From Deltaproteobacteria bacterium (lineage in GTDB: Bacteria; Myxococcota_C; UBA6777): DNA of 64,000 nucleotides. Both the position numbers and the translations under genes were made by a program. Location: positions 1-64,000 of the forward strand of contig PCBK01000076.1 in assembly GCA_002731275.1 (NCBI GenBank). Direction: 5' to 3'. Shown here piece after piece: positions 16,016 through 25,086 of the stretch (its first letter is position 1; every line of letters starts with the position of its first letter). A model generated the notes under the pieces. It saw nothing but the letters and a program-made list of their open reading frames with translations. It searched no databases and was not told the DNA's origin.

Positions 16016-17890
16016 TTATTGTTTGAGGATCGTGAATTCGACACGACGATTCAATCGACGCCCACGACGAGAACGGTTGGACGCGATGGGTCGCTCAAAT
16101 CCGTACCCTTTAAACTCCAGCCTCGATTTGTCGACACCTTGTCGGACAAGAAACTTCATCACAGAGCGCGCTCTTCGTCCTGAGAGTCGTGTGTTGAATC
16201 TTCTGCTTCCTCGATTGTCCGTGTGACCTTCCACCCGAACTTTCATCGCAGGGCGGCTCTTGAAGACCAACGCGACCTGACGCAACAACGCGTAGGAGCG
16301 GCGAAGAATACGACTGCTTCCGCTCCGGAAGTAGACTTTTTTCAAGATACGGATTTTCTTCTTGGTGACGATGACCATCACCTTCTTTGGACACCCTTTC
16401 AACTTTGGATCACCTGGGACATCAGGACATTTATCAAGTCGATCGATCACAGTGTCTTTGTCTCTATCTGTGTCTGGACAACCCTTGTTCTCTTTGGGTC
16501 CTGCTGTTGCGGGACACTTATCATCCTTGTCGAGAACACCGTCCTTGTCTGTATCAGGCCAGGGGCAACCCTTGTTTTCTTTTGGGCCTTTTTTCTTTGG
16601 GCATCGATCGACGTTATCTTTCAGACCGTCTTTGTCAGTGTCAGGCCAAGGACAGCCCTTGTTAGCCTTCGGGCCGGGCTTGCGTGGACACTTGTCGTCC
16701 TTATCGAGGACACCATCTTTGTCTGTATCAGGCCAGGGACAGCCTTTGTTGGCCTTCGGTCCAACAACTTTGGGACAGGCGTCGATATTGTCGGTCAAAC
16801 CGTCTTTGTCTGTGTCAGGCCAAGGGCAGCCTCTGTTGGCCTTCGGACCGGGGATGGTTTTACAGCGATCGAGATGGTCGAGTGTGTTATCCTTGTCCAT
16901 ATCGTGCTCTTTGGGTGACCAAGAGACACCGAGCATCACACGAAACTGTGGGGAGCCATAGCCAGGCCAAAAGAGCGGAACACCAAAGCCCAATGTCACA
17001 GCAAGATCTTTATACTGGAGTGGGTAGTAGCGGGCACCGATGTAAAAATCAAAGGGTGCACCTTCGAGAGCGGCTCCATCTCCTAGCGCAGTCGCGCCAG
17101 AGATGTCAGCGATGATGTCCAACCCATTTGGGAGATTGCGCAGCAGCTCAAAACGCCCCCCCAAAGAATACATCAGCTCATGATTGATCACGAGATTCAT
17201 CACTTTTGTGAGGGGAAGATAGCGATATCCAAGGTTGAGCGCGAGGTTTAACACAGGCAAGATCTGTTTGCTCGCCATCAACCTGATCCCAAAACTCACA
17301 CTATCTTCACCGTTGAAATTGCTCTGATCTCCTGTGGGTAAACCAATGTAAGCCTGCGCCCCCAGATTGACGAAGTGGGTCTTCTCTTTGAGAATTTGCC
17401 CGCGAACAGCAAATTTGAGGTCGGAGAACGCATACCCACTCAGATCGGCTCCAGCTCTCGTAAACAACGAACTATCATCAGGAAGCTTGCCAACCTGGTA
17501 CAAGGTCATCGGCACAGCCAACAAGACATCCAGCCAAGGCATGACGCCCACCCCCAAGACGATATCTGCTGCGACTTGGTGAGAGAGGACTTCATTACGT
17601 GTACCATCATCAAAACGCAATGTCAGCGGGTCTTTTGCATAGTTAAAGAAGACTGCTGCCAGATAGTTCCACTGGCCCATCGTCTTACCAGATTGAGTGG
17701 TAAACATCCCTGCAGGATCCGACCAAGGACGAAATCGCTGCAGTTGAAAGGAGGTCTGTTCATTTTGTGCATACACGGGTTGTTCCGCGACGACATACAG
17801 CCCCAATCCGAGTAGACATACGAGAATATTCCGCATAAACACACGAGAAAATCGTCCAGACACATACCCTGGTTGATGAGTCTCAAACAT
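16016..17890 (-). CDS. OmpA-family outer-membrane protein with thrombospondin type 3 repeats
   Basis: A 624-residue protein with a signal peptide after a long basic N-region (cleavage near VYAQ). Residues about 45-330 form a predicted outer-membrane beta-barrel. Then come about six Ca-binding thrombospondin-3 repeats (DTDKDGLTDNxDxCP...GPKANKGCPWP). The last 110 residues are an OmpA peptidoglycan-binding domain with EGHTDNRGS and NTRLSGRRARSV, including the Asp and Arg that bind diaminopimelate. It probably links outer membrane and peptidoglycan. Start at ATG 17890 has GGGAG nine bases upstream; an in-frame TTG lies two codons earlier. Repeats of nearly identical DNA could recombine. Confidence 0.88.
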   Translation of the reverse strand: MFETHQPGYVSGRFSRVFMRNILVCLLGLGLYVVAEQPVYAQNEQTSFQLQRFRPWSDPAGMFTTQSGKTMGQWNYLAAVFFNYAKDPLTLRFDDGTRNEVLSHQVAADIVLGVGVMPWLDVLLAVPMTLYQVGKLPDDSSLFTRAGADLSGYAFSDLKFAVRGQILKEKTHFVNLGAQAYIGLPTGDQSNFNGEDSVSFGIRLMASKQILPVLNLALNLGYRYLPLTKVMNLVINHELMYSLGGRFELLRNLPNGLDIIADISGATALGDGAALEGAPFDFYIGARYYPLQYKDLAVTLGFGVPLFWPGYGSPQFRVMLGVSWSPKEHDMDKDNTLDHLDRCKTIPGPKANRGCPWPDTDKDGLTDNIDACPKVVGPKANKGCPWPDTDKDGVLDKDDKCPRKPGPKANKGCPWPDTDKDGLKDNVDRCPKKKGPKENKGCPWPDTDKDGVLDKDDKCPATAGPKENKGCPDTDRDKDTVIDRLDKCPDVPGDPKLKGCPKKVMVIVTKKKIRILKKVYFRSGSSRILRRSYALLRQVALVFKSRPAMKVRVEGHTDNRGSRRFNTRLSGRRARSVMKFLVRQGVDKSRLEFKGYGFERPIASNRSRRGRRLNRRVEFTILKQ

Positions 17891-18194
17891 ACTCAACTAC
17901 TCCCATCACATTCATGATCACCCGAAGGTGCCTTATTATCGATACAAAAAGCACTTTGTCGTTGCGGACTCTTTCACGTATCAAAACCTATCCGCCACCT
18001 TGTGGTCAAGGCTTCAGCCCATAAACCCATCCACATCATGCACTGCTTCACTCAAACACAGCCAAGCACAAAAGGTTGTCACGGTCCCACAAAGAACTCA
18101 AAAAAAACACATACAAAGCAACACAATTCAGCTATGCTCTAGAACACAAAACGACAACGCTGACCAGAAAACCTGTCCACACAAGGACGATGCG
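17891..18194. other. Divergent promoter region, no gene seen
   Basis: About 300 bp between the divergent OmpA/TSP3 gene and the lipoprotein gene at 18195. A GATAAT hexamer on the minus strand near 17937 is a possible -10, but no convincing -35 pairs with it. The open frame running in from 17928 has no ribosome binding site. Confidence 0.4.
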
Positions 18195-19244
18195 ATGAAC
18201 AAAACAGAACAAACAAACCATATACTGGTTATTTCGGCATACATCTTGTGCTTGTTTTTGTTCTACCAAACACAAGCCTGCACACCCATATCGATCAGAC
18301 TAGAGCACAATGATGAAGTCGCCACGGACGGTGGAAACTATTCAGAAAAAACCCAAAAAGAAGCGAAACCAGAGACACCAGAGAGAGACGCCAACAAAGA
18401 CCTCCCTCCAGAACCCCCCCCAACAGAGCCAAAAAGAGAGGAGGTCATCCAAGAACAAAGACCGGAAGAACTGACAAAGGAAACCATCCCTGAACGACAA
18501 ACAGAGAGGACAACAGATGCCCCCTCTGAGCACGTCGTGGAGCTCCACCCGGACGCCTCCCCCTCCTCGCCGATCGGAAATCCCTGCCAAAACGATGCAG
18601 ATTGTGGTGGACAACCTTACATATGTATCGCTGAGATGTCCGGTACTGTCCCATTTCCATTCCCAAATCCAACGGGCAAGGGACCTCCAGGTGGCTATTG
18701 CACCCAACCATGCTATGCAGGTGGAAAAGAATGCCCACCAGATAGCACATGCTACGTTCCTGGCGCAGCTTCTGGGATGTGTTTAAAATCATGCAGCTCA
18801 ACTCAGGAGTGTCGTAGCTCTGAAGGATACGCTTGTATGGAAAGTTTTCCAAAGAAGGCATGCTTTCCCCCTTCTTGTGGACTCTCCTCGCCTGGGGGGA
18901 CGTACAACATCACCCTCGGTCCATTCAACCGATTAAACGGTTGCACAGGAGCACCACCTGTGCCATCAGGTACAACGCTCACAGCACCAATCTCAAAGAC
19001 TGGAACCAATTTACGCATCGTCTTTGGTGCCAAACCTGGCTCGATGCTTCCAGTCACATGGCCTTTGGAGGGAACGTATCAGACAAGTGGGAAATTTGAT
19101 GTGAGCAATCCAAAGGGATGTAGCAGCGGATGTGATGGAAAAGCGAGCGGCTATTTTCGCAACGCATGTACATTCTCTGGGACACTTGAGATCACACACG
19201 GAAATTGTACGTTCTCCTACCAACTCAACGGCTATCACCGATGA
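18195..19244 (+). CDS. Cys-rich secreted protein or lipoprotein, unknown function
   Basis: A 349-residue protein from ATG 18195, which has AAGGA seven bases upstream; the much longer open frame from 17928 is not supported. The signal peptide ends at QTQAC (Cys 29), a weak lipobox because Thr and Gln precede Ala. A Lys/Glu/Pro-rich linker covers about 30-130. A Cys-rich part follows (NPCQNDADCGG, CTQPCYAGGKECP, CSSTQECRSSEGYAC). The last 120 residues form a Gly/Thr/Cys-rich beta domain with no family I recognise. The architecture parallels the lipoprotein at 4998-6281: anchor, charged linker, disulfide-rich head. Confidence 0.7.
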   Translation: MNKTEQTNHILVISAYILCLFLFYQTQACTPISIRLEHNDEVATDGGNYSEKTQKEAKPETPERDANKDLPPEPPPTEPKREEVIQEQRPEELTKETIPERQTERTTDAPSEHVVELHPDASPSSPIGNPCQNDADCGGQPYICIAEMSGTVPFPFPNPTGKGPPGGYCTQPCYAGGKECPPDSTCYVPGAASGMCLKSCSSTQECRSSEGYACMESFPKKACFPPSCGLSSPGGTYNITLGPFNRLNGCTGAPPVPSGTTLTAPISKTGTNLRIVFGAKPGSMLPVTWPLEGTYQTSGKFDVSNPKGCSSGCDGKASGYFRNACTFSGTLEITHGNCTFSYQLNGYHR

Positions 19245-19287
19245 AGGACGACCTTCAGAGGCCTTCAAGTTCGTACAAAGAACGGTT

Positions 19288-20118
19288 TCAGCGAACCTTC
19301 TCTTTTTCGACATAGGGCAAGAAATCGTTGGAGAGTTTGTCTGCGAGTGGGACGTGTCTGGCAGCAAAGTAGCCACAAATATCGTCGGGCATGGCTTTTT
19401 GTTCGGTCCAGGAGATGGAGACTCCACCGAGCCCCACAACATCGGCTCCGCTCCCTTTGAGGAGCGCGTGACCACCGGCGAGGTCCCAATCACACAAAGG
19501 ATGGCGAGCAGAGAGTCCGGCGGTTGCCTTCCCACATGCGACGAGCGCCAAACGTGTGGCGATGCTCGCACAAGGGACAAGCTGCGCAGGTGCCAACAAT
19601 CTCTCATTCTCTGCAAGTCGCTCACCACGAAGCTTTTGACTGACGAGGACGCGACTCTCTGCCGTCAAGACCTCTTCGGCAGGTGGGAGCCGAACATCTT
19701 CTCCATTGAGTTGGAGTGTGCCTTCCTTGTGCCATGTGACAAAGAGCCCATCTTCTCCAGTTAACTCTGTAGGAATAGGCGCGTAGACAGCGCCAAGGAC
19801 CAGCTCTCCATGATCCACCAATCCAACGGAGATAGAGGACTCTCTGTGACCGTTCAGGAAGTCTTCGGTCCCATCGTGCGGATCGATAAACCACGTGCGC
19901 ATGTTGTTGCCCGTGTATCCGTCGCCTTCCTCACAAACAATGGCATCATCTGGAAAATATTGTAATATTTGCTGTTTAAGAACAAGTTCTATTTCTTCGT
20001 CAATCGGGGCTTTCTTTCCCTCTCCACGCGGACCATCAGGACGTGCGACCTCCTCCTGTAGCATCTCCCCTCCCCGCTTCATCTGTTCAATGATAAAGGT
20101 CATTTCGCGCTGATACAT
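19288..20118 (-). CDS. Inositol-monophosphatase-family phosphatase
   Basis: A 276-residue cytoplasmic enzyme of the metal-dependent, lithium-sensitive phosphatase fold. Metal-site motifs are EEG (about 63-65), IDPHDGTEDFLNG (78-90) and CDWDLAGGHAL (about 207). The usual DPLDGT or DPIDGT reads DPHDGT, an uncommon substitution next to the metal-binding Asp residues. Substrates in the family include inositol phosphate, histidinol phosphate, fructose-1,6-bisphosphate and 3'-phosphoadenosine-5'-phosphate (CysQ); the sequence alone does not decide. ATG 20118 is chosen because GGGAG lies seven bases upstream; ATG 20136 lacks a site. Convergent with the neighbouring lipoprotein gene. Confidence 0.85.
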   Translation of the reverse strand: MYQREMTFIIEQMKRGGEMLQEEVARPDGPRGEGKKAPIDEEIELVLKQQILQYFPDDAIVCEEGDGYTGNNMRTWFIDPHDGTEDFLNGHRESSISVGLVDHGELVLGAVYAPIPTELTGEDGLFVTWHKEGTLQLNGEDVRLPPAEEVLTAESRVLVSQKLRGERLAENERLLAPAQLVPCASIATRLALVACGKATAGLSARHPLCDWDLAGGHALLKGSGADVVGLGGVSISWTEQKAMPDDICGYFAARHVPLADKLSNDFLPYVEKEKVR

Positions 20119-20518
20119 AGATGTCTCCCAAGTCAAATTTTACCCATGAGCGATTTGCCCATGAAAAAGTTTCAAGAACCTATGTAACACACCTTGGCAA
20201 CGAAATAAACCGGATGTGAGAACAAAATCAGGTGGCGCGCTCACAAAAAAAGATGTAAAGCAATCGCCAACCTTGTCCGTTATGTAGCAATAGACTCACA
20301 ACGAACAACCGCGAGTAATTTGCTTGTCACAAAAAAGAGGCTTAGTACTGTGTCTTTTGTACCAATTGTGAGAATTAAACGAAATACAACTTTAAGTAGA
20401 TTTGGGTGTTCAAACTTGAGACAATGGAACAATCATCCAAGTCATAAAAACACAAACGCTTTTCCCAGTAGCGCAAAAGCGGTGATTTTTGACATCGAAC
20501 AGGAGGCTTATTGATACG
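20119..20518. other. Divergent intergenic region of 400 bp
   Basis: AT-rich region between the phosphatase and the giant surface protein. It holds the hairpin at 20457-20490 and AGGAGG at 20501-20506 before the plus-strand gene, and GGGAG for the minus-strand gene. No convincing promoter pair or ORF with a ribosome binding site was found. Confidence 0.4.
20457..20490 (+). promoter_or_regulatory. Leader hairpin before the giant surface protein
   Basis: A perfect 7-bp inverted repeat CGCTTTT/AAAAGCG (20457-20463 with 20475-20481, 11-nt loop) is followed by a T5 run at 20486-20490, ten bases before AGGAGG. It could act as a weak terminator/attenuator or a translation-modulating leader structure. 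Confidence 0.35.
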
Positions 20519-23500
20519 ATGAAGAAATATCTCCAATTATTAGGAACCCTTGCCATGTTGGGCTTGATGTTCGCCCCAACAGACGCCTTCGCGTCCCACT
20601 TTCGAGGGGGGACACTGAGTTACAAGTACATCTCGGGAAGAACTGTTGAAGTCACCCTTGAGTACGACTACCGGCTCAACACCGCACCAAGCACGGCATT
20701 TGTTAACATGGGTGGTCAAGGTACAGATGAAACATACCCAGGTGGTCCTCGTGCAAACCAAACGAGCCTTCGCTTCACAATGACAGAGGTAAGCCGCGAC
20801 ACGGCTGAAAATGCCTATAAATGGAGGGGAACCGCAAGGTTCACTTACAACGGCACAAGCACAGGCCCATTCTACGCCTCCTACACAGGTTGTTGTTGGT
20901 TGAGCACCATGAGCAACGCCAAGGACGCCAGTTGGAACCTCCAGATCAAGATCTGGTTGAATGGTAACGCTGACCCTGAGATCAGATCTCCATCCTTCGA
21001 CTCTCACTGTATTGGTCTTCCGTACTCACGAAACGTCAACGCAGTCGACCCAGACCGCGATCCCATCACATATCACCTTGGGGGATTTAACCCAACAAAC
21101 ACCAACGCCACCTGCTCATACAATAATGGCATCGCTGTATCTCCTTGTATTGGTTTCCAACCTCCAACAGGCATGACCATCAACCAGCAAGGAGATATAT
21201 CGTGGCCAGCTGCAAGTGTGAGGGCTGGAACCTTTGCGATCACTGTCCGTGTTGATGACAACAAGGGCGCAACAACCTACCGAGATTTCTACTTGAAGGT
21301 TACGCCCACCTGCCCAAACCCAAATCCACCAACGATCAAATTGAATCCATCAGCCATCACTGTTGCTGTCGGGCAAGCTGCTTGTACAACAGCAACAGCC
21401 AATGATCCAGATGGAAACCAAATCGAATGGTTGGACATCAACCCCGTGTTGCCTGCTGCAACAGCAAAACCCTCTGGTAACTTTAATGTCCCAGCCACAT
21501 TCAAGTACTGCTGGACTCCTGTCAAAGCCGATGAAGGCACCACACATAACATCCTCTTCACAGTTCGAGATGTTGTAGCGAGTGGACGTTTACGCGCGCA
21601 AGCCACATTCAAAGTTACCGTTGCGGCAGGAAGCCCTCCTGCCATTGCGGTCTCACCGGCTGGCACGACAAAAAATGTGGATGAAGGCAAGAGCATTACA
21701 TTCACTCTCAAGGCATCAGATCCTGATGGAAACGGTATTGATACCTTTACCCTTGCCAACCTCCCCTCTTTTTGTAAAGCAGTGAAGAAGGGTGCAGATG
21801 AGTACCAAATCACCTGTACACCTGGATACAACGACGGAACTAAGTCATACACATTCCAGGCAACGGCTAAAGACAAAGACGGAAAACCCAAGACAACAAC
21901 GACAGCCATTACGGTTAAAGTAAACGATGTCAACCGTCCACCAACTGTCACAAACCCAGGAACCATCACTGTAGAAGAAGACAAACAAAACAAATACCAA
22001 GTCAAAGCAAGTGATCCCGATGGAGACAAGCTCACGTACTCCATGACAGGTTTGCCAGCGACAGCCTCCATCGATCCAAATACAGGTGAGATCAAGTGGA
22101 CGCCAGAACAGAAAGATGTCGGCGATCACACTGCGAAGATCACTGTCACAGACGCCCGTGGTGGTAAGACAACTATCACTGTTAAGCTCACCGTCAAAAA
22201 CACCAACGATGAGCCAGTGATCTCTGGTACCCCCTCCAAGGAAGCTGAAGAAGACAAGCAATATACCTACAAACCCACTGTCACGGATGAAGACCCAGGA
22301 GATCAGGGCAAACACACCTGGAAGCTCAAAAAAGGCCCCACAGGTGCGAAAGTCGATCCAAAAACAGGCGTAGTCACATGGACCCCTGGCGATAAAGACG
22401 TCACGAACGGCTCAGCAGACTTTGAGATTGAAGTCTGCGATACAGGCACACCCAAAAAGTGCTCCACCCAAAAATGGACTGTCAACAACATCAAAAACGT
22501 CAACGACAAACCCACCATCTCCGGAACACCTCCAACCGTTGCGTACAGCGGCGAAGAGACCACCTACGAGCCCAAGGTTAACGACGTCGACCCCGGCGAC
22601 AAACACACCTGGAGCATCAAAAAAGGACCAGCGACCGCGAGCATCGATCCTGCAACAGGCAAGGTTACTTGGAAGCCCGGCCAAAGCGAGATCGGAAAAG
22701 ACGCAGACTTTGAAATTGAAGTCTGTGATGACGGCACGCCCAAACAATGCGCAACACAAACCTTCAAGGTCCCTGTCAAACAAAAATGTAAAGTTGACGT
22801 CGAATGTTCAGGCAAAGAGATCTGCGCACCTATCAAAGGCGAAACATTCATGGTCTGTACGGACCCCGGATGTGCGGACCAATCCCCCAAATGTTCGGAC
22901 GCTGCACAGTATTGTAAGGATGGTACTTGTGGCAAGAACGCTTGTGACGGTGTCCTCTGTGCTCCCGGCGAAGTCTGTCGTCCATATGACGGAAAATGCA
23001 TCAAGCCTTGTGCTGGTGTGACATGTGCAACAGGCGAAGTCTGTATGGACGGCGCTTGCCAAAAAGAACCCTGCGCAGCAGCAGGAACAGCATGTAAATC
23101 CGACGAAGTGTGTGACGTCACCACAGACCCAACCAAGCCCACCTGTGTGAAAGCACCATGTCAAGGCGGTTCTTGTAAACACGACCGTGTCTGTCTCCAC
23201 GGCACCGTCTGTATCGATGACCCATGCTTGAACATGAAATGCCCCAACCGCACACAACGTTGTGTCGCAGGCCAATGTATCGATCGCCAAAACTGTACTG
23301 TCGACACAGAATGTCCCGGTGAGGAAATTTGTGTGAATGGCAAATGCTACGAGCCTGGATGCCACGCACAAGGCGCATCCTGTGGTCAGGACCAAAACTG
23401 TATCCAAGGCGAATGCAAAGACGACACGTGCAAAGGCGCAAACCCCAAAACATGTGCCGCTGACGAATTCTGCCGTGGAACAGACGGACAATGTGTCAAA

Positions 23501-24919
23501 CCTTGTGCAAATGTCCGATGTCCAGCAGGCCAAACCTGCACAGACGGAAAATGTGGTGCAGATCCTTGCGCTTCAGTGACTTGCGACGCAGGCAAAGTCT
23601 GTGTCGACGGTGATTGTGAGAAAGACAACTGTGCAGGTGGTACCGCTTGTAAACACGGCCGTGTTTGTCAACCCAGCCTCAACACATGTGTCACCGATCC
23701 TTGCACAAGCGTCACCTGCCCCGACGCCAAACAAGTCTGTAAATGGGGACAATGTGAAGCACCTCCATCATGTACATTCGACAATGACTGCCCCGGTACA
23801 CAGCTCTGTGTCCAAGGCAAATGTGTCATTGATGAGTGTGGTTCAGGCTGCCCCAATGGCAAAATCTGTCAGGACGGAAAATGCTTGAACGATCCATGTA
23901 GTGGTGTCCAGTGTAAAGCAGGCTCCTTCTGTAAGGCTGGGACTTGTGTTGGCTCATGTGCAGGTGTCTTCTGTGCAACAGGCGAGATCTGTATCGAAGG
24001 CAAATGTACCTCCGATCCATGTAAAGACAAAACATGTGGAAACGACGAGATCTGCGTCGAAGGCCAATGTGTCAAAAACACCTGTAAAAAAGAAAACTGC
24101 CGTGGCACCCGCATCTGTCAAGGTGACAAATGTATCAACGATCCATGTGGTGGCATCACTTGTGAGACTGGACACACCTGCCAAGAAGGACAATGTACAG
24201 GTGACCGCACCTGTAACATCGACTCCGAATGTCCAGGAGAGTCTGTCTGTATCGATGGAAAATGTGCCGAGCCCGGTTGTTACAAAGAAGCTTGTACTGA
24301 CGGCAAACTCTGCATCAAAGGGAAGTGTACAGACGACCCATGTAGTGGTAAAAACTGCGCTGAAGGTGAGACTTGTAACCCTGTCTCCGGTCAGTGCGAG
24401 AAGAACTGCCCTACATGTGACGCTGGTGACCGCTGTGTCAACGCAACCTGTGAAGCAGACCCCTGCGCTGGTGTGACCTGTGATGCTGGAAAATCCTGTG
24501 TCGACGGAACCTGCAAAGACGATGTCTGCGCAGACTCCACTGCCGTCAACTGTAAGTACAAACGTGCTTGTATCAGCGGAAAATGCCAGGACGATCCATG
24601 CTACGGTGTCAAATGTGCAGACGGTTCTAGCTGTAAAGCTGGCGTCTGCTACGAACCCAAGAAGTCCGATCCAGAGAACAACGCTGAAGGCAATGACCCT
24701 GATGGTGGTGACAAAGATGGTGACACCCAACCTGACACCACAACGGACAAAGGAGGTGAAAAACCAGAAGAAAGCGGAAATGTCGAGACCAAGCCACTCC
24801 TCGCATCTGGTGGATGTACATGTAGCACCAATGACGGAAAGAACCCACTTGGTAGCTTCTTTGCCCTCTTCTGCTTCTTTGCTGTCCTGATGGTCTCCAT
24901 CACACGCCGCAAAAAGTAA
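20519..24919 (+). CDS. Giant surface protein: Ig-like repeats, Cys-rich repeats, MYXO-CTERM-like tail
   Basis: A 1466-residue exported protein. The signal peptide ends near AFA-SHF (25). Residues 26-160 form a beta domain beginning HFRGGTLSY. About six or seven Ig/cadherin-like domains run to about 755, with recurring DPDGDKLTYSMTGLPA and GEIKWTP motifs. Residues about 756-1378 are a disulfide-rich array built on DPCxGVxCxxGxxCxxGxC. An acidic Asp/Gly/Glu linker leads to the C terminus: Gly-Gly-Cys-Thr-Cys (Cys about 1433), a 20-residue membrane segment, then Arg-Arg-Lys-Lys. This tail resembles MYXO-CTERM sorting signals cut by CPBP-type myxosortases. An adhesive or matrix function is likely. 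AGGAGG lies 12 bases before the ATG. Confidence 0.85.
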   Translation: MKKYLQLLGTLAMLGLMFAPTDAFASHFRGGTLSYKYISGRTVEVTLEYDYRLNTAPSTAFVNMGGQGTDETYPGGPRANQTSLRFTMTEVSRDTAENAYKWRGTARFTYNGTSTGPFYASYTGCCWLSTMSNAKDASWNLQIKIWLNGNADPEIRSPSFDSHCIGLPYSRNVNAVDPDRDPITYHLGGFNPTNTNATCSYNNGIAVSPCIGFQPPTGMTINQQGDISWPAASVRAGTFAITVRVDDNKGATTYRDFYLKVTPTCPNPNPPTIKLNPSAITVAVGQAACTTATANDPDGNQIEWLDINPVLPAATAKPSGNFNVPATFKYCWTPVKADEGTTHNILFTVRDVVASGRLRAQATFKVTVAAGSPPAIAVSPAGTTKNVDEGKSITFTLKASDPDGNGIDTFTLANLPSFCKAVKKGADEYQITCTPGYNDGTKSYTFQATAKDKDGKPKTTTTAITVKVNDVNRPPTVTNPGTITVEEDKQNKYQVKASDPDGDKLTYSMTGLPATASIDPNTGEIKWTPEQKDVGDHTAKITVTDARGGKTTITVKLTVKNTNDEPVISGTPSKEAEEDKQYTYKPTVTDEDPGDQGKHTWKLKKGPTGAKVDPKTGVVTWTPGDKDVTNGSADFEIEVCDTGTPKKCSTQKWTVNNIKNVNDKPTISGTPPTVAYSGEETTYEPKVNDVDPGDKHTWSIKKGPATASIDPATGKVTWKPGQSEIGKDADFEIEVCDDGTPKQCATQTFKVPVKQKCKVDVECSGKEICAPIKGETFMVCTDPGCADQSPKCSDAAQYCKDGTCGKNACDGVLCAPGEVCRPYDGKCIKPCAGVTCATGEVCMDGACQKEPCAAAGTACKSDEVCDVTTDPTKPTCVKAPCQGGSCKHDRVCLHGTVCIDDPCLNMKCPNRTQRCVAGQCIDRQNCTVDTECPGEEICVNGKCYEPGCHAQGASCGQDQNCIQGECKDDTCKGANPKTCAADEFCRGTDGQCVKPCANVRCPAGQTCTDGKCGADPCASVTCDAGKVCVDGDCEKDNCAGGTACKHGRVCQPSLNTCVTDPCTSVTCPDAKQVCKWGQCEAPPSCTFDNDCPGTQLCVQGKCVIDECGSGCPNGKICQDGKCLNDPCSGVQCKAGSFCKAGTCVGSCAGVFCATGEICIEGKCTSDPCKDKTCGNDEICVEGQCVKNTCKKENCRGTRICQGDKCINDPCGGITCETGHTCQEGQCTGDRTCNIDSECPGESVCIDGKCAEPGCYKEACTDGKLCIKGKCTDDPCSGKNCAEGETCNPVSGQCEKNCPTCDAGDRCVNATCEADPCAGVTCDAGKSCVDGTCKDDVCADSTAVNCKYKRACISGKCQDDPCYGVKCADGSSCKAGVCYEPKKSDPENNAEGNDPDGGDKDGDTQPDTTTDKGGEKPEESGNVETKPLLASGGCTCSTNDGKNPLGSFFALFCFFAVLMVSITRRKK

Positions 24920-25086
24920 TCCTCCCCACCACTTCCTCCTCCATCTCCCCACAAGACAAAAAAATCCCCCACAACCAAACATTCCTCTCGTGACATTCGT
25001 CAGAGTGTAGGCTTGCTTCTACAGGACGAAACCGTTATCTTTGAAGGGTTCAAACACTCTTCCCCCATTTGATGTCGCGAGGTACG

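Noticed and set aside
16223-16918. A 231-residue frame opposite the thrombospondin-3 repeats
   Set aside because: It is created by the repeats of the OmpA/TSP3 gene on the other strand; no start signal.
17928-18194. N-terminal extension of 89 residues on the Cys-rich lipoprotein
   Set aside because: The extension would bury the signal peptide; ATG 18195 has a well-placed AAGGA.
20395-20440. A stretch upstream of the giant gene with AATTGTGAG like the lac operator half-site
   Set aside because: Only the half-site matches and no LacI-type gene is in the window.
23954-24982. A 342-residue open frame antisense to the Cys-rich region of the giant surface protein
   Set aside because: Codon repetition of the real Cys-rich gene leaves the opposite strand free of stops; no ribosome binding site and no family resemblance.
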